Assembly (NCBI GenBank): GCA_002381155.1 | Contig: DFQX01000074.1 | Coordinates: forward strand, 16,680-23,978 | Length of the DNA stretch: 7,299 bases | Reading direction: 5' to 3' | From: Flavobacteriaceae bacterium UBA3478 | GTDB lineage: Bacteria > Bacteroidota > Bacteroidia > Flavobacteriales > Flavobacteriaceae | In this document: positions 1-6,861 of the stretch, one piece after another | Layout: each line of letters starts with the position of its first letter | Position numbering within the stretch: the first letter of the stretch is position 1 | Translations under genes and position numbers: made by a program | Notes under the pieces: generated by a model | Told to the model about the DNA's origin: nothing | Database searches by the model: none | The model's input: the letters and a program-made list of their open reading frames with translations, nothing else

Positions 1-1373
1 CGAGCCACCGCCGCATAAAAGGTATAATATGGATTTACAGATTCTACAGGGAAATCAGTTCCTAAAGCAACGATTCCAGATGTTGCTAATAGGGTTTGGT
101 ACGCATAAGCTCCAGCCATACGCTCGTGCCCCAAACGATCCTCCGCCCAATACATATCACTAGTCGCATGCGTAGGTTGAACAGAAGGAATGACACCCTT
201 AGAAAAAAGTGAGAAATCAATCGCATCGACAATTTGAGCATGTTCAATTCTCCATCTTCGGTCTTCCTTATCGCTAAGCAGGTCTTGATAAATGGATAGC
301 ACCTCGAAATTCGCCGCATCTCCGATCGCATGGGTATTCATTTGAAAATCAGAATCAATAAGTCTTTCTGCAATCGCTCTCATTTGATCCACGGGGGTAA
401 CAAAAGCACCAAAATGTCCTGGCGCATCGGCATAAGGTCGCTTAAGCGCCGCACCTCTAGAACCTAAGGCACCATCACCGTAAACTTTTACCGAACTTAC
501 ATTCAGACGGTCGGTTTTATAGGGTCCCTTACTTAAAAAATAGTTGACATCTGCTTCGGTATTACTCACCATCGCATACATTCGAATCTTTAACAGACCC
601 TCCTTCTGAAGCGAGTCTACCAACTGTATAACCTCCTTAGAAATACCCGCATCGCTAACCGTAGTTAACCCATAATCGAAACAAATCTCTTGTGCAGCTA
701 ACAGACCTTTGATCTGTTGATCACGGCTCGGAGGTGGCATTACTGCATCTATATAACGCATGGGACCATCAACTAAAATCCCAGAAGGCGCTCCATTTAA
801 GAGAATAACCGCTCCCCCCTCAGCAGAGGTCTCTGAATCAATCCCAGCTAATTTTACGGCTTTAGAATTTACCCAATAAGCATGCCCGTCAACCCTTTCA
901 AGAACTACCGGAAAATCAGAAAATCGACGATCTAAGTCGTAGCGAGTAGGAAATTCCTTGATTTCCCAATCATTTTGATCCCAGCCACGTCCATAAATAA
1001 AATCAACGTCACTATTCTGCGAACTAAAAATTTCTATACGGTCAAGCACCTCATCGATACTCTCGGTCCCAACAAGATCTACGTGAAGGGTCCCTAAACC
1101 CAATCCATAAAAATGACTATGAGCATCAATAAGTCCCGGAACCACGGCCTTACCCTCAAGATTAACCAGTTCTTTAGCTAAGAAACGATTTTTCAAATCA
1201 TCCAAACCTAGCGTAACGATTCGACCTTTGTTGATTGCCATTGCCGTGTAGGTTGTGTTCACCGAATCCAGTGAATAAATCTGTCCATTAAAAACAATAG
1301 TATCCACCTCAACTTTACTCAAACAAGAGCTAAAAACAAATAATATTCCCAATACGATTAACCTGATATTCAT
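1..1373 (-). CDS. YtcJ-like metal-dependent amidohydrolase, exported lipoprotein (C-terminus cut by window edge)
   Basis: Reading the minus strand from the ATG at 1373 gives 457 uninterrupted codons running off the left edge, so the gene is 3'-truncated here; relatives are usually about 540-560 residues. Residues 1-17 form a lipoprotein signal peptide: a hydrophobic stretch ending FSSC, with Cys17 as the probable lipidated residue, so the enzyme should sit in the outer or inner membrane facing the periplasm or the outside. The family's metal-site pattern is present: DAHSH (His85, His87), VKVYGDGALGSR with Lys296, NTHAIGD with His348, RIEHAQ with His378 and LGTDFP with Asp440. Known members of this amidohydrolase-3 group hydrolyse C-N bonds of amides, formamides or cyclic ureides; the substrate here cannot be told from sequence. 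It is transcribed alone, divergently from ftsE. The family call is firm, the specific reaction unknown. Confidence 0.93.
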   Translation of the reverse strand, partial: MNIRLIVLGILFVFSSCLSKVEVDTIVFNGQIYSLDSVNTTYTAMAINKGRIVTLGLDDLKNRFLAKELVNLEGKAVVPGLIDAHSHFYGLGLGTLHVDLVGTESIDEVLDRIEIFSSQNSDVDFIYGRGWDQNDWEIKEFPTRYDLDRRFSDFPVVLERVDGHAYWVNSKAVKLAGIDSETSAEGGAVILLNGAPSGILVDGPMRYIDAVMPPPSRDQQIKGLLAAQEICFDYGLTTVSDAGISKEVIQLVDSLQKEGLLKIRMYAMVSNTEADVNYFLSKGPYKTDRLNVSSVKVYGDGALGSRGAALKRPYADAPGHFGAFVTPVDQMRAIAERLIDSDFQMNTHAIGDAANFEVLSIYQDLLSDKEDRRWRIEHAQIVDAIDFSLFSKGVIPSVQPTHATSDMYWAEDRLGHERMAGAYAYQTLLATSGIVALGTDFPVESVNPYYTFYAAVA

Positions 1374-1404
1374 AGCATTCTAAATTTGGAATCTGAAAAT
1401 AGTA

Positions 1405-1433
1405 AAAACCTAGATCATCTAAATAATCCTCAA
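1405..1433 (-). promoter_or_regulatory. Candidate promoter of the amidohydrolase gene
   Basis: On the minus strand, TTG (complement of 1431-1433) is followed after 18 bases by TAGGTTTT (complement of 1405-1412). This matches the Bacteroidota consensus TTG-N17-23-TAnnTTTG except for the last base. It would place the transcript start about 25 bases before the ATG at 1373. The call is inferred from consensus match and position only. Confidence 0.4.
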
Positions 1434-1434
1434 A

Positions 1435-1461
1435 TTGTAAGTTCGCTATTTGCTAACTTTA
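1435..1461 (+). promoter_or_regulatory. Candidate promoter of ftsE
   Basis: TTG at 1435-1437 is followed after 16 bases by TAACTTTA at 1454-1461, seven of eight positions of the Bacteroidota -7 box TAnnTTTG. The spacing is slightly short. Transcription would start near 1467, leaving a very short A-rich leader (AAAAAAGAATTA) before the ATG at 1481, typical of a phylum that rarely uses Shine-Dalgarno sites. The TTG element lies two bases from that of the divergent promoter, so the two promoters abut. Confidence 0.4.
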
Positions 1462-1480
1462 GAGAATCAAAAAAGAATTA

Positions 1481-2170
1481 ATGAGCTCACACCAGTTGCT
1501 GTTAAGATTGCAGTCTGCAGATATTGGGATTAGAAACGAGGTGATTTTAAAAGAGGTATCTCTCGAAGTCAATAAAGGAGATTACCTCTATTTAATTGGC
1601 AAAACAGGTTCTGGCAAAAGTAGTCTTCTAAAAGCTATTTACGGAGATACCCAGATTAGTAAGGGTACAGCAAGTTTTAAGTCCTTCAATTTAGCGAAAC
1701 TCAAAGAGAGCGAATTACCGACGCTAAGAAGACAATTAGGAATCGTATTTCAAGATTTTAGATTACTCGACGACCGTAATGTTTTTGACAACCTTGACGT
1801 CGTCCTAAAAGCAACCGGATGGAAATCGACATCAGACCGAAAGGACCGAATTATGCAAACGCTCGATAAAGTTGGAATCTCGGGTAAACATGAGCGATTT
1901 ATACATCACCTCTCTGGCGGAGAAAAACAGCGCATAGCGATTGCCCGAGCACTTTTAAATGATCCTGAACTCATCATTGCCGATGAACCAACTGGAAACC
2001 TAGACCCTGAAACTGCAATAGAAGTAATGGATTTGTTTGAGGAACTTCATCGTAAAGGCAACACGGTAATTTTAGCCACACATGACTACCGATTGATCAA
2101 AAGGTATAATCACCCCGTAATTCGTTGTGAAAATCAAGGGATTCATAAGTTAGAACCCGTCGGTTCTTAA
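1481..2170 (+). CDS. ftsE: Cell division ATP-binding protein FtsE (ABC ATPase)
   Basis: A 229-residue single ABC nucleotide-binding domain, the usual FtsE length. All ABC motifs are present: Walker A GKTGSGKS (residues 40-47), Q-loop Gln91, signature LSGGE (144-148), Walker B LIIADE with catalytic Glu169, D-loop NLD (173-175) and switch His201. The sequence VFQDFRLLDDRNVFDNL (89-105) is the hallmark that separates FtsE from the related LolD and MacB ATPases. In known systems FtsE binds the membrane protein FtsX and drives ATP-dependent activation of peptidoglycan hydrolases at the septum. No ftsX follows; the next gene is a sugar kinase 37 bp downstream. That is a departure from the E. coli ftsEX order, so the partner must be encoded elsewhere. 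FtsE is well supported, although a closely related lipoprotein-export ATPase cannot be wholly excluded. Confidence 0.88.
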   Translation: MSSHQLLLRLQSADIGIRNEVILKEVSLEVNKGDYLYLIGKTGSGKSSLLKAIYGDTQISKGTASFKSFNLAKLKESELPTLRRQLGIVFQDFRLLDDRNVFDNLDVVLKATGWKSTSDRKDRIMQTLDKVGISGKHERFIHHLSGGEKQRIAIARALLNDPELIIADEPTGNLDPETAIEVMDLFEELHRKGNTVILATHDYRLIKRYNHPVIRCENQGIHKLEPVGS

Positions 2171-2207
2171 AAAATCTATTTATTTGTAGCCCTTAAAACA
2201 ACTACTT

Positions 2208-2939
2208 ATGGCTGTACTTGGTATTGATATTGGAGGAACAGGAATGAAGGGAGCTCTTGTAGACCCTATAACCGGTGAGCTCGTTAGCGAGCGATTCAGA
2301 GTTCCTACACCTCAAAAGAGGAACCCTAAAAGCATGGCCAAAGCAGTCGGTAAAATCGTTAGTCACTTTGACTACAAAGGAAAAGTGGGCGTAGGTTTCC
2401 CAACCATTATAAAAAACGGAGTCTGCCTATCCAGCGGCAACTTACACAAGTCGTGGAAAAATCAAAATGTAAGCGAAATCTTCAAAGAACAAACAGGTTT
2501 AGATTTTACAGTAGTTAACGATGCTGATGCAGCCGGATATGCCACTATGAATTACGGTGTAGGTAAAGGCGAAACAGGACTTGTTCTAATGATTACTATC
2601 GGGACAGGCCTCGGTAGCGGTGCATTCTACAATGGCGAACTTATTCCCAATTTCGAGTTAGGACAAATACCCTACAAGAATTTTAAAAAAATTGAAGATT
2701 GGGCCTCCAATGGTGCCATGCAACGTGAAGGTTTAGAAATAGATGAGTGGGCTGTAAGATTTAGCAAATTTTTAAAAATCACAGAATTACTAGTATCACC
2801 AGACCTTTTCATATTAGGTGGAGGGCTATCAAAGTGTTACGACGAATACAAGCATCTCATCACCGCCAATACACCGATCAGAGTTGCCGCGTTAAGAAAT
2901 AATGCCGGAATTGTTGGAGCCGCTGCTGCTGTTAGATAG
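2208..2939 (+). CDS. ROK-family sugar kinase, polyphosphate-glucokinase-like
   Basis: A 243-residue single-domain kinase of the ROK / sugar-kinase-Hsp70-actin fold. It has the N-terminal phosphate loop GIDIGGTGMKG (5-15), the NDADAAG segment (104-110) with the probable catalytic base Asp105, the second phosphate loop TIGTGLGSG (130-138) and the C-terminal adenosine-type motif LGGGLS (203-208). The short length, the PTP segment near residue 33, the SWKNQN segment, the SPDLFILGGG region and the C-terminal NNAGIVGAA, together with absence of the CxCGxxGCxE zinc motif of ordinary ROK glucokinases, resemble strictly or partly polyphosphate-dependent glucokinases. The predicted reaction is glucose to glucose-6-phosphate in the cytoplasm, using polyphosphate and/or ATP; donor preference cannot be read from sequence. 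An oddity is ELGQ (150-153), where relatives usually have ELGH. It lies 37 bp after ftsE with no convincing promoter between, so co-transcription is likely. Its last 8 bases overlap the typA 3' end on the other strand. Confidence 0.87.
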   Translation: MAVLGIDIGGTGMKGALVDPITGELVSERFRVPTPQKRNPKSMAKAVGKIVSHFDYKGKVGVGFPTIIKNGVCLSSGNLHKSWKNQNVSEIFKEQTGLDFTVVNDADAAGYATMNYGVGKGETGLVLMITIGTGLGSGAFYNGELIPNFELGQIPYKNFKKIEDWASNGAMQREGLEIDEWAVRFSKFLKITELLVSPDLFILGGGLSKCYDEYKHLITANTPIRVAALRNNAGIVGAAAAVR

Positions 2940-4731
2940 CCTTGGAACGTTTTCTATCGGTCTCTTTCAATAAGATCTTACGCAATCTTAAGTGATTTGG
3001 AGTTACCTCAACGTACTCGTCCTTCTGGATATACTCTAAAGCCTGCTCCAAAGAAAATTTAATCGCAGGTACGATACGAGCTTTATCATCTGACCCTGAA
3101 GCGCGAACGTTTGTAAGCTTCTTCGTCTTAGTGATATTAACCCCCATATCATCAGCACGAGAATTCTCTCCAATTACTTGACCTTCATAAATATCTTCTC
3201 CTGGATCGATAAAGAAAGTACCTCTCTCTTGAAGTTTATCAATAGAGTAAGGTATCGCAGTACCATTTTCAAGAGACACCATCGAGCCGTTAATTCGACC
3301 AGGAATTGGGCCTTTTAGCGGTTGATACTCTAAGAATCGGTGTGCCATAATCGCCTCTCCTGCGGTTGCAGTAAGCAATTGATTTCTTAGACCAATGATA
3401 CCTCGTGAAGGAATAATAAATTCGATGAACATACGGGCTCCGCGTGACTCCATGCTAATCATTTCACCTTTACGCATAGAAACCATCTCAACAGCCTTAC
3501 CCGAAACCTCCTCAGGAAGATCAATCGTCAATTGTTCAACAGGCTCACACTTCACTCCGTCAATCTCTTTGATGATTACCTGCGGCTGTCCGATCTGTAT
3601 TTCATACCCTTCTCTACGCATCGTTTCGATAAGAACAGACAAATGGAGAACTCCACGTCCGTAAACAATAAAACGGTCTGCACTATCGGTAGCCTGAACA
3701 CGTAGGGCAAGATTCTTTTCTAACTCTTTTTCTAGACGCTCTTTGATGTGTCTTGAAGTAACAAACTTACCGTCCTTTCCAAAGAATGGGCTGTCATTAA
3801 TGGTAAACAACATACTCATCGTTGGCTCGTCAATTGCAATGGATGGCAATGCTTCAGGGTTTTCAAAATCAGCAACAGTATCACCAATTTCAAAACCTTC
3901 CATACCAACAATCGCACAAATATCACCGGCTTTTACCTCAGTCACTTTCTGACGACCTAATCCTTCAAAAGTAAATACCTCTTTTACGCGTGTCTTAATT
4001 TGAGCACCACCTCTCTTCACTAAGGTCACTTGTTGACCCTCTGCAATTCTACCACGCTGTAGACGTCCGATTGCAATTCTTCCTGTAAAAGAAGAGTAGT
4101 CTAAAGAAGTAATCAGCATTTGTGCGGTTCCCTCCTCTGGCTTGAACTCAGGGATATGTTCAACTACCATATCTAATAGAGGTTCAATGGTCGTTGTTGG
4201 GTTCTTCCAATCATCGCTCATCCAACCATTTTTAGCCGAACCATAAACCGTTGGGAAATCCAATTGCCACTCTTCTGCCCCTAATTCAAACATCAAATCA
4301 AACACCTTCTCATGCACCTCGTCTGGGGTACAATTCTCTTTATCTACTTTATTTACAACTACACAAGGCTTAAGACCTAAGCTAATCGCTTTTTGAAGTA
4401 CAAAACGTGTTTGCGGCATCGGACCTTCAAAGGCGTCTACAAGTAGTAACACCCCATCAGCCATGTTTAAAACTCGCTCTACCTCACCACCGAAATCGGC
4501 GTGACCAGGAGTATCGATAATATTAATCTTCATCCCCTTGTAAATTACCGATACGTTTTTTGATACAATGGTAATTCCGCGTTCGCGTTCGAGATCATTG
4601 TTGTCGAGAATAAGGTCTCCCTTATTTTCATTCTCTCTAAAGAGTTGACAGTGATACATGATCTTATCAACCAAAGTAGTCTTACCGTGGTCAACGTGGG
4701 CGATAATCGCGATGTTTTTAATGGTTTTCAT
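2932..4731 (-). CDS. typA: Ribosome-associated translational GTPase TypA/BipA
   Basis: A 599-residue protein of typical TypA length. The GTPase domain shows G1 AHVDHGKTT (11-19), switch I RERGITI (49-55), G3 DTPGH (73-77), G4 NKVD (127-130) and G5 SAK (165-167). An EF-Tu-like domain II follows from about residue 203, then EF-G-like domains III and V. The TypA-specific C-terminal domain carries PSRGIIGLRNQLLTATAGEA (441-460) and NVRASGSDD. TypA binds the 70S ribosome at the EF-G site and is linked to 50S assembly and to growth under cold or other stress. The frame stays open upstream to 4818, but the ATG at 4731 is preferred: MKTIKNIAIIAHVDHGKTT is the standard N-terminus, and the 29 extra codons would cross the promoter and have no family character. 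It is transcribed alone, divergently from kdsA and convergently with the sugar kinase, overlapping the latter by 8 bp. Confidence 0.97.
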   Translation of the reverse strand: MKTIKNIAIIAHVDHGKTTLVDKIMYHCQLFRENENKGDLILDNNDLERERGITIVSKNVSVIYKGMKINIIDTPGHADFGGEVERVLNMADGVLLLVDAFEGPMPQTRFVLQKAISLGLKPCVVVNKVDKENCTPDEVHEKVFDLMFELGAEEWQLDFPTVYGSAKNGWMSDDWKNPTTTIEPLLDMVVEHIPEFKPEEGTAQMLITSLDYSSFTGRIAIGRLQRGRIAEGQQVTLVKRGGAQIKTRVKEVFTFEGLGRQKVTEVKAGDICAIVGMEGFEIGDTVADFENPEALPSIAIDEPTMSMLFTINDSPFFGKDGKFVTSRHIKERLEKELEKNLALRVQATDSADRFIVYGRGVLHLSVLIETMRREGYEIQIGQPQVIIKEIDGVKCEPVEQLTIDLPEEVSGKAVEMVSMRKGEMISMESRGARMFIEFIIPSRGIIGLRNQLLTATAGEAIMAHRFLEYQPLKGPIPGRINGSMVSLENGTAIPYSIDKLQERGTFFIDPGEDIYEGQVIGENSRADDMGVNITKTKKLTNVRASGSDDKARIVPAIKFSLEQALEYIQKDEYVEVTPNHLRLRKILLKETDRKRSKAI

Positions 4732-4749
4732 AGGATAGGTCCAAATATG

Positions 4750-4761
4750 CGCCTTAAGGCG
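4750..4761. repeat. 12-bp perfect palindrome in the typA leader
   Basis: CGCCTTAAGGCG reads identically on both strands. It lies just downstream of the proposed typA -7 box (complement of 4765-4772), about where typA transcription would start, and 19 bp before the typA ATG. A slightly wider hairpin is also possible: GCGCC at 4749-4753 with GGCGC at 4761-4765, leaving a 7-base loop. The palindrome is flanked by two copies of CAAATAT (4742-4748 and 4765-4771). It could be an operator for a dimeric regulator or a small leader hairpin; the sequence alone does not decide. Confidence 0.5.
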
Positions 4762-4764
4762 GCG

Positions 4765-4792
4765 CAAATATAGCGGTATTTTACACCGAGAA
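4765..4792 (-). promoter_or_regulatory. Candidate promoter of typA
   Basis: The minus strand shows TATATTTG (complement of 4765-4772), an exact match to the Bacteroidota -7 consensus TAnnTTTG. It is preceded, after 17 bases, by TTC (complement of 4790-4792), one mismatch from TTG. Transcription would start near 4759, giving a leader of about 27 bases. This supports the typA start at 4731 over the longer open frame. Confidence 0.5.
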
Positions 4793-4804
4793 GTGAATAA
4801 AAAG

Positions 4805-4812
4805 TACCTTTG
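4805..4812 (+). promoter_or_regulatory. Candidate -7 box of the kdsA promoter
   Basis: TACCTTTG matches the Bacteroidota -7 consensus TAnnTTTG exactly and lies 31 bp before the kdsA ATG. No TTG stands at the -33 distance; the nearest is TTA at 4781-4783, 21 bases upstream. The leader would be about 25 bases, with no Shine-Dalgarno sequence. It is back to back with the typA promoter, the two -7 boxes being 32 bp apart. Confidence 0.45.
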
Positions 4813-4843
4813 ATACATTCAATGCTAAAACATCGCATTTTTT

Positions 4844-5665
4844 ATGAAGAATTTCGACGTTCCTAACCTTAAACACCTTGACTCCAAACAATTCTTTTTA
4901 ATTGCCGGTCCCTGTGCTATTGAAGGAGAAGAGATGGCCCTACGAATTGCCGAAAAACTAGTAACGATTACTGACAAGTATAAAATCCCTTATTTCTTTA
5001 AAGGAAGTTTTAAAAAGGCCAACCGAAGCAGAGTAGACTCATTTACAGGAATTGGAGATGAAAAAGCGCTGAAGATTCTTCGAAAGGTATCTGAAACCTT
5101 TTCAGTTCCTACACTTACTGATATTCACAAAGAGTCTGATGCCGCGCTAGCTGCCGAATATGTAGATGCATTACAAATACCTGCTTTTCTTGTGCGTCAA
5201 ACCGATTTATTAATCGCTGCTGCAGAAACCGGTAAAGTGGTTAACCTGAAAAAAGGACAGTTTATGAGTCCTGAAAGCATGCAATTTGCCGTTCAGAAAG
5301 TAAGTGAGGTTGGAAATCATAAAAGCTGGATCACAGAGCGAGGGTCGATGTTCGGATACCAAGATTTAGTCATTGATTATCGAGGAATCCCAACAATGAA
5401 ACAATATGCCCCTGTGGTATTAGATGTCACTCACTCCCTTCAACAACCCAATCAAAGTTCGGGAGTAACTGGCGGACGTCCTGCCCTGATTGAATCAATG
5501 GCCAAAGCCGGAGTCGCCATTGGTGTAGATGGCCTATTTATAGAAACCCATTTTGACCCAAAAAATGCAAAAAGCGATGGAGCGAATATGCTCGATCTTG
5601 AAAAGGCAGAAGGTCTCATCAGCAAACTTGCCCGGTTGAGAGAAGTAGCTGTTGAATTGCAATAA
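4844..5665 (+). CDS. kdsA: 3-deoxy-8-phosphooctulonate (Kdo-8-P) synthase KdsA
   Basis: A 273-residue TIM-barrel aldolase of standard KdsA length. It condenses phosphoenolpyruvate with arabinose-5-phosphate to Kdo-8-phosphate in the cytoplasm, the first committed step to the Kdo of the LPS inner core. Recognisable segments are IAGPCAIE (20-27), the substrate-binding FKKANRSR (56-63), FLVRQTDLL (115-123), LKKGQFMSP (135-143), SGVTGGRPA (206-214) and FIETHFDP (232-239). Cys24 in AGPC, with His197, Glu234 and Asp245, fits the metal-dependent class of KdsA (as in Aquifex); the metal-independent E. coli type has Asn at the Cys position. KANRSR and the following TGIG, in place of KANRSS and RGxG, look like the Bacteroidota version rather than a defect. 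Other Kdo genes are not adjacent. A secreted phosphoesterase gene follows after 32 bp. Confidence 0.96.
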   Translation: MKNFDVPNLKHLDSKQFFLIAGPCAIEGEEMALRIAEKLVTITDKYKIPYFFKGSFKKANRSRVDSFTGIGDEKALKILRKVSETFSVPTLTDIHKESDAALAAEYVDALQIPAFLVRQTDLLIAAAETGKVVNLKKGQFMSPESMQFAVQKVSEVGNHKSWITERGSMFGYQDLVIDYRGIPTMKQYAPVVLDVTHSLQQPNQSSGVTGGRPALIESMAKAGVAIGVDGLFIETHFDPKNAKSDGANMLDLEKAEGLISKLARLREVAVELQ

Positions 5666-5681
5666 GGCAATCCTATTTTTA
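5652..5681 (+). promoter_or_regulatory. Weak candidate promoter before the PHP phosphoesterase gene
   Basis: TTG at 5652-5654, inside the last codons of kdsA, is followed after 19 bases by TATTTTTA (5674-5681), seven of eight consensus positions. It could let the downstream gene be expressed apart from kdsA. The AT-rich context makes a chance match quite possible, and simple read-through from kdsA is equally plausible. Confidence 0.25.
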
Positions 5682-5697
5682 CCAAAACATCCAACTC

Positions 5698-6807
5698 ATG
5701 AAAGCTCGATTCCTATTATTGTTTGTCACTGTGTTTGGATTCGCTCAGAATCACAGTCATTCAGGGGTTAATCCAATTAAATTCCCAAACATCGATGGAT
5801 ACCTAACACTCAGTACCGACCTACATATCCACAGCGTATTTTCTGACGGAAATGTTTGGCCTACCATCAGAGTTCAGGAAGCGCTAATGGATAACCTCGA
5901 TGCCATCGCACTTACCGAGCACCTAGAGTACCAGCCCCATCTTTCGGATATACCTCACCCCGATCGCAACAGAGCCTACGAATTAGCATTAGAGGAGGCA
6001 AAAGATCACGACCTTTTAATCATTCCTGGTTCAGAGATTACAAGAAGTGCCCCTGTCGGACACAATAACGCACTATTCCTTGCTGACTCCAATCCACTTT
6101 TACAAGACCAGGCGCAAGATGCCTTTGACCAGGCAAAAGAGCAGGATGCTTTTGTTTTCTGGAATCATCCTTCATGGTCGGCACAGAAAAAAGATGGAAA
6201 TCCAGAATTAGGCGATTTTCAAAAGAAGCAGATCAGACAGAAGAAACTTCACGGTATTGAGGTCATTAATTTCGGAGCCTATGCAGAAGAATCACTAAGT
6301 ATCGCTCTCGAAGAAGATTTAACCATAATGGCCACCTCTGATGTTCACGACCTCATCGAATGGGATTATGCTAATAAAGGATTACAAAGACCTGTTACAC
6401 TTGTCTTCGCTAAGGAGCGATCGATTCCATCACTTAAAGAAGCCTTATTTGCAAAACGAACTGTTGCCGCCTACAATGATCTACTTGTCGGACGAGAAGA
6501 ATTTCTACTTCCCCTACTAAAAGCGAGTATTAGTATTGAAGTTGACGGCTATGTTGCGGACACGAAAATATTGAAGATTACTCTCACCAATCATTGCAGT
6601 AGCGACCTGCTACTAGAGAATGTTAGTGATTTTACTTTCTATGAAAACTCTCCAGTATTCAACTTAGAAGCCGGGAGCCAAAAAACATTACAGATAAAGA
6701 CCATCGATAGAATATCTGAAGTAAATCTATGTTTTAAAGCACTTGGAGCTTTTACTGCTCCACAAACGCATCCTACTATTAGCTTTACCTTAAATTTCGA
6801 AGAGTAA
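5698..6807 (+). CDS. Secreted PHP-domain phosphoesterase, Sb-PDE-type
   Basis: A 369-residue protein. Residues 1-17 (MKARFLLLFVTVFGFAQ) form a Sec signal peptide, probably cut after Ala16, so the enzyme should act in the periplasm or outside. The PHP domain (about 37-265) has the expected metal-binding set: DLHIH (His43, His45), SDG (Asp50), TEH (His75), GSE (Glu113), GHNN (His122), WNHP (His157) and SDVHD (Asp215, His217). With every ligand in place it should be an active metal-dependent phosphoesterase. Residues about 275-369 look like a β-rich accessory domain without motifs I recognise. The overall layout resembles proteins named after the Sphingobium phosphodiesterase Sb-PDE, which hydrolyses organophosphate diesters; the natural substrate in Bacteroidota is unknown. 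The gene lies 32 bp after kdsA and may be co-transcribed with it. PHP hydrolase is certain; the Sb-PDE assignment is from recollection of family sequences. Confidence 0.88.
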   Translation: MKARFLLLFVTVFGFAQNHSHSGVNPIKFPNIDGYLTLSTDLHIHSVFSDGNVWPTIRVQEALMDNLDAIALTEHLEYQPHLSDIPHPDRNRAYELALEEAKDHDLLIIPGSEITRSAPVGHNNALFLADSNPLLQDQAQDAFDQAKEQDAFVFWNHPSWSAQKKDGNPELGDFQKKQIRQKKLHGIEVINFGAYAEESLSIALEEDLTIMATSDVHDLIEWDYANKGLQRPVTLVFAKERSIPSLKEALFAKRTVAAYNDLLVGREEFLLPLLKASISIEVDGYVADTKILKITLTNHCSSDLLLENVSDFTFYENSPVFNLEAGSQKTLQIKTIDRISEVNLCFKALGAFTAPQTHPTISFTLNFEE

Positions 6808-6822
6808 TTCTTGACGATTAGC

Positions 6823-6830
6823 TATCTTTG
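6823..6830 (+). promoter_or_regulatory. Candidate -7 box of the ssrA promoter
   Basis: TATCTTTG matches the Bacteroidota -7 consensus exactly and lies 32 bp before the mature tmRNA 5' end. A TTG at 6811-6813 is too close (9 bases), and no TTG stands at the -33 position. The precursor would start near 6837 and carry a 5' leader of about 25 bases that includes eight T residues (6851-6858); the mature GGGG end at 6862 would then be made by RNase P. Confidence 0.45.
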
Positions 6831-6861
6831 TGCCCATAGAAAATACGTTCTTTTTTTTATT

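Noticed and set aside
86..331. Minus-strand 81-codon open frame
   Set aside because: It lies in another frame within the amidohydrolase gene, whose own frame is uninterrupted and carries conserved motifs. The 81-residue product has no recognisable features.
2179..2186. TTTATTTG as a -7 box for the sugar kinase gene
   Set aside because: It has a mismatch at an important position and no TTG at the right distance upstream. Read-through from ftsE is simpler.
3395..3952. Two plus-strand open frames (3395-3664 and 3743-3952)
   Set aside because: Both are antisense to the conserved typA coding sequence, with no recognisable domain or promoter.
4732..4818. Upstream in-frame extension of typA by 29 codons to an ATG at 4818
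   Set aside because: The added residues have no family character, and the stretch contains the typA -7 box and the palindrome. The ATG at 4731 gives the standard TypA N-terminus.
5452..5694. Minus-strand 80-codon open frame
   Set aside because: It is antisense to the highly conserved 3' half of kdsA, and its product resembles nothing I know.
6851..6858. Run of eight T residues as a terminator for the PHP gene
   Set aside because: No stable GC hairpin precedes it, and it lies between the ssrA -7 box and the mature tmRNA 5' end, so it is more likely precursor leader.
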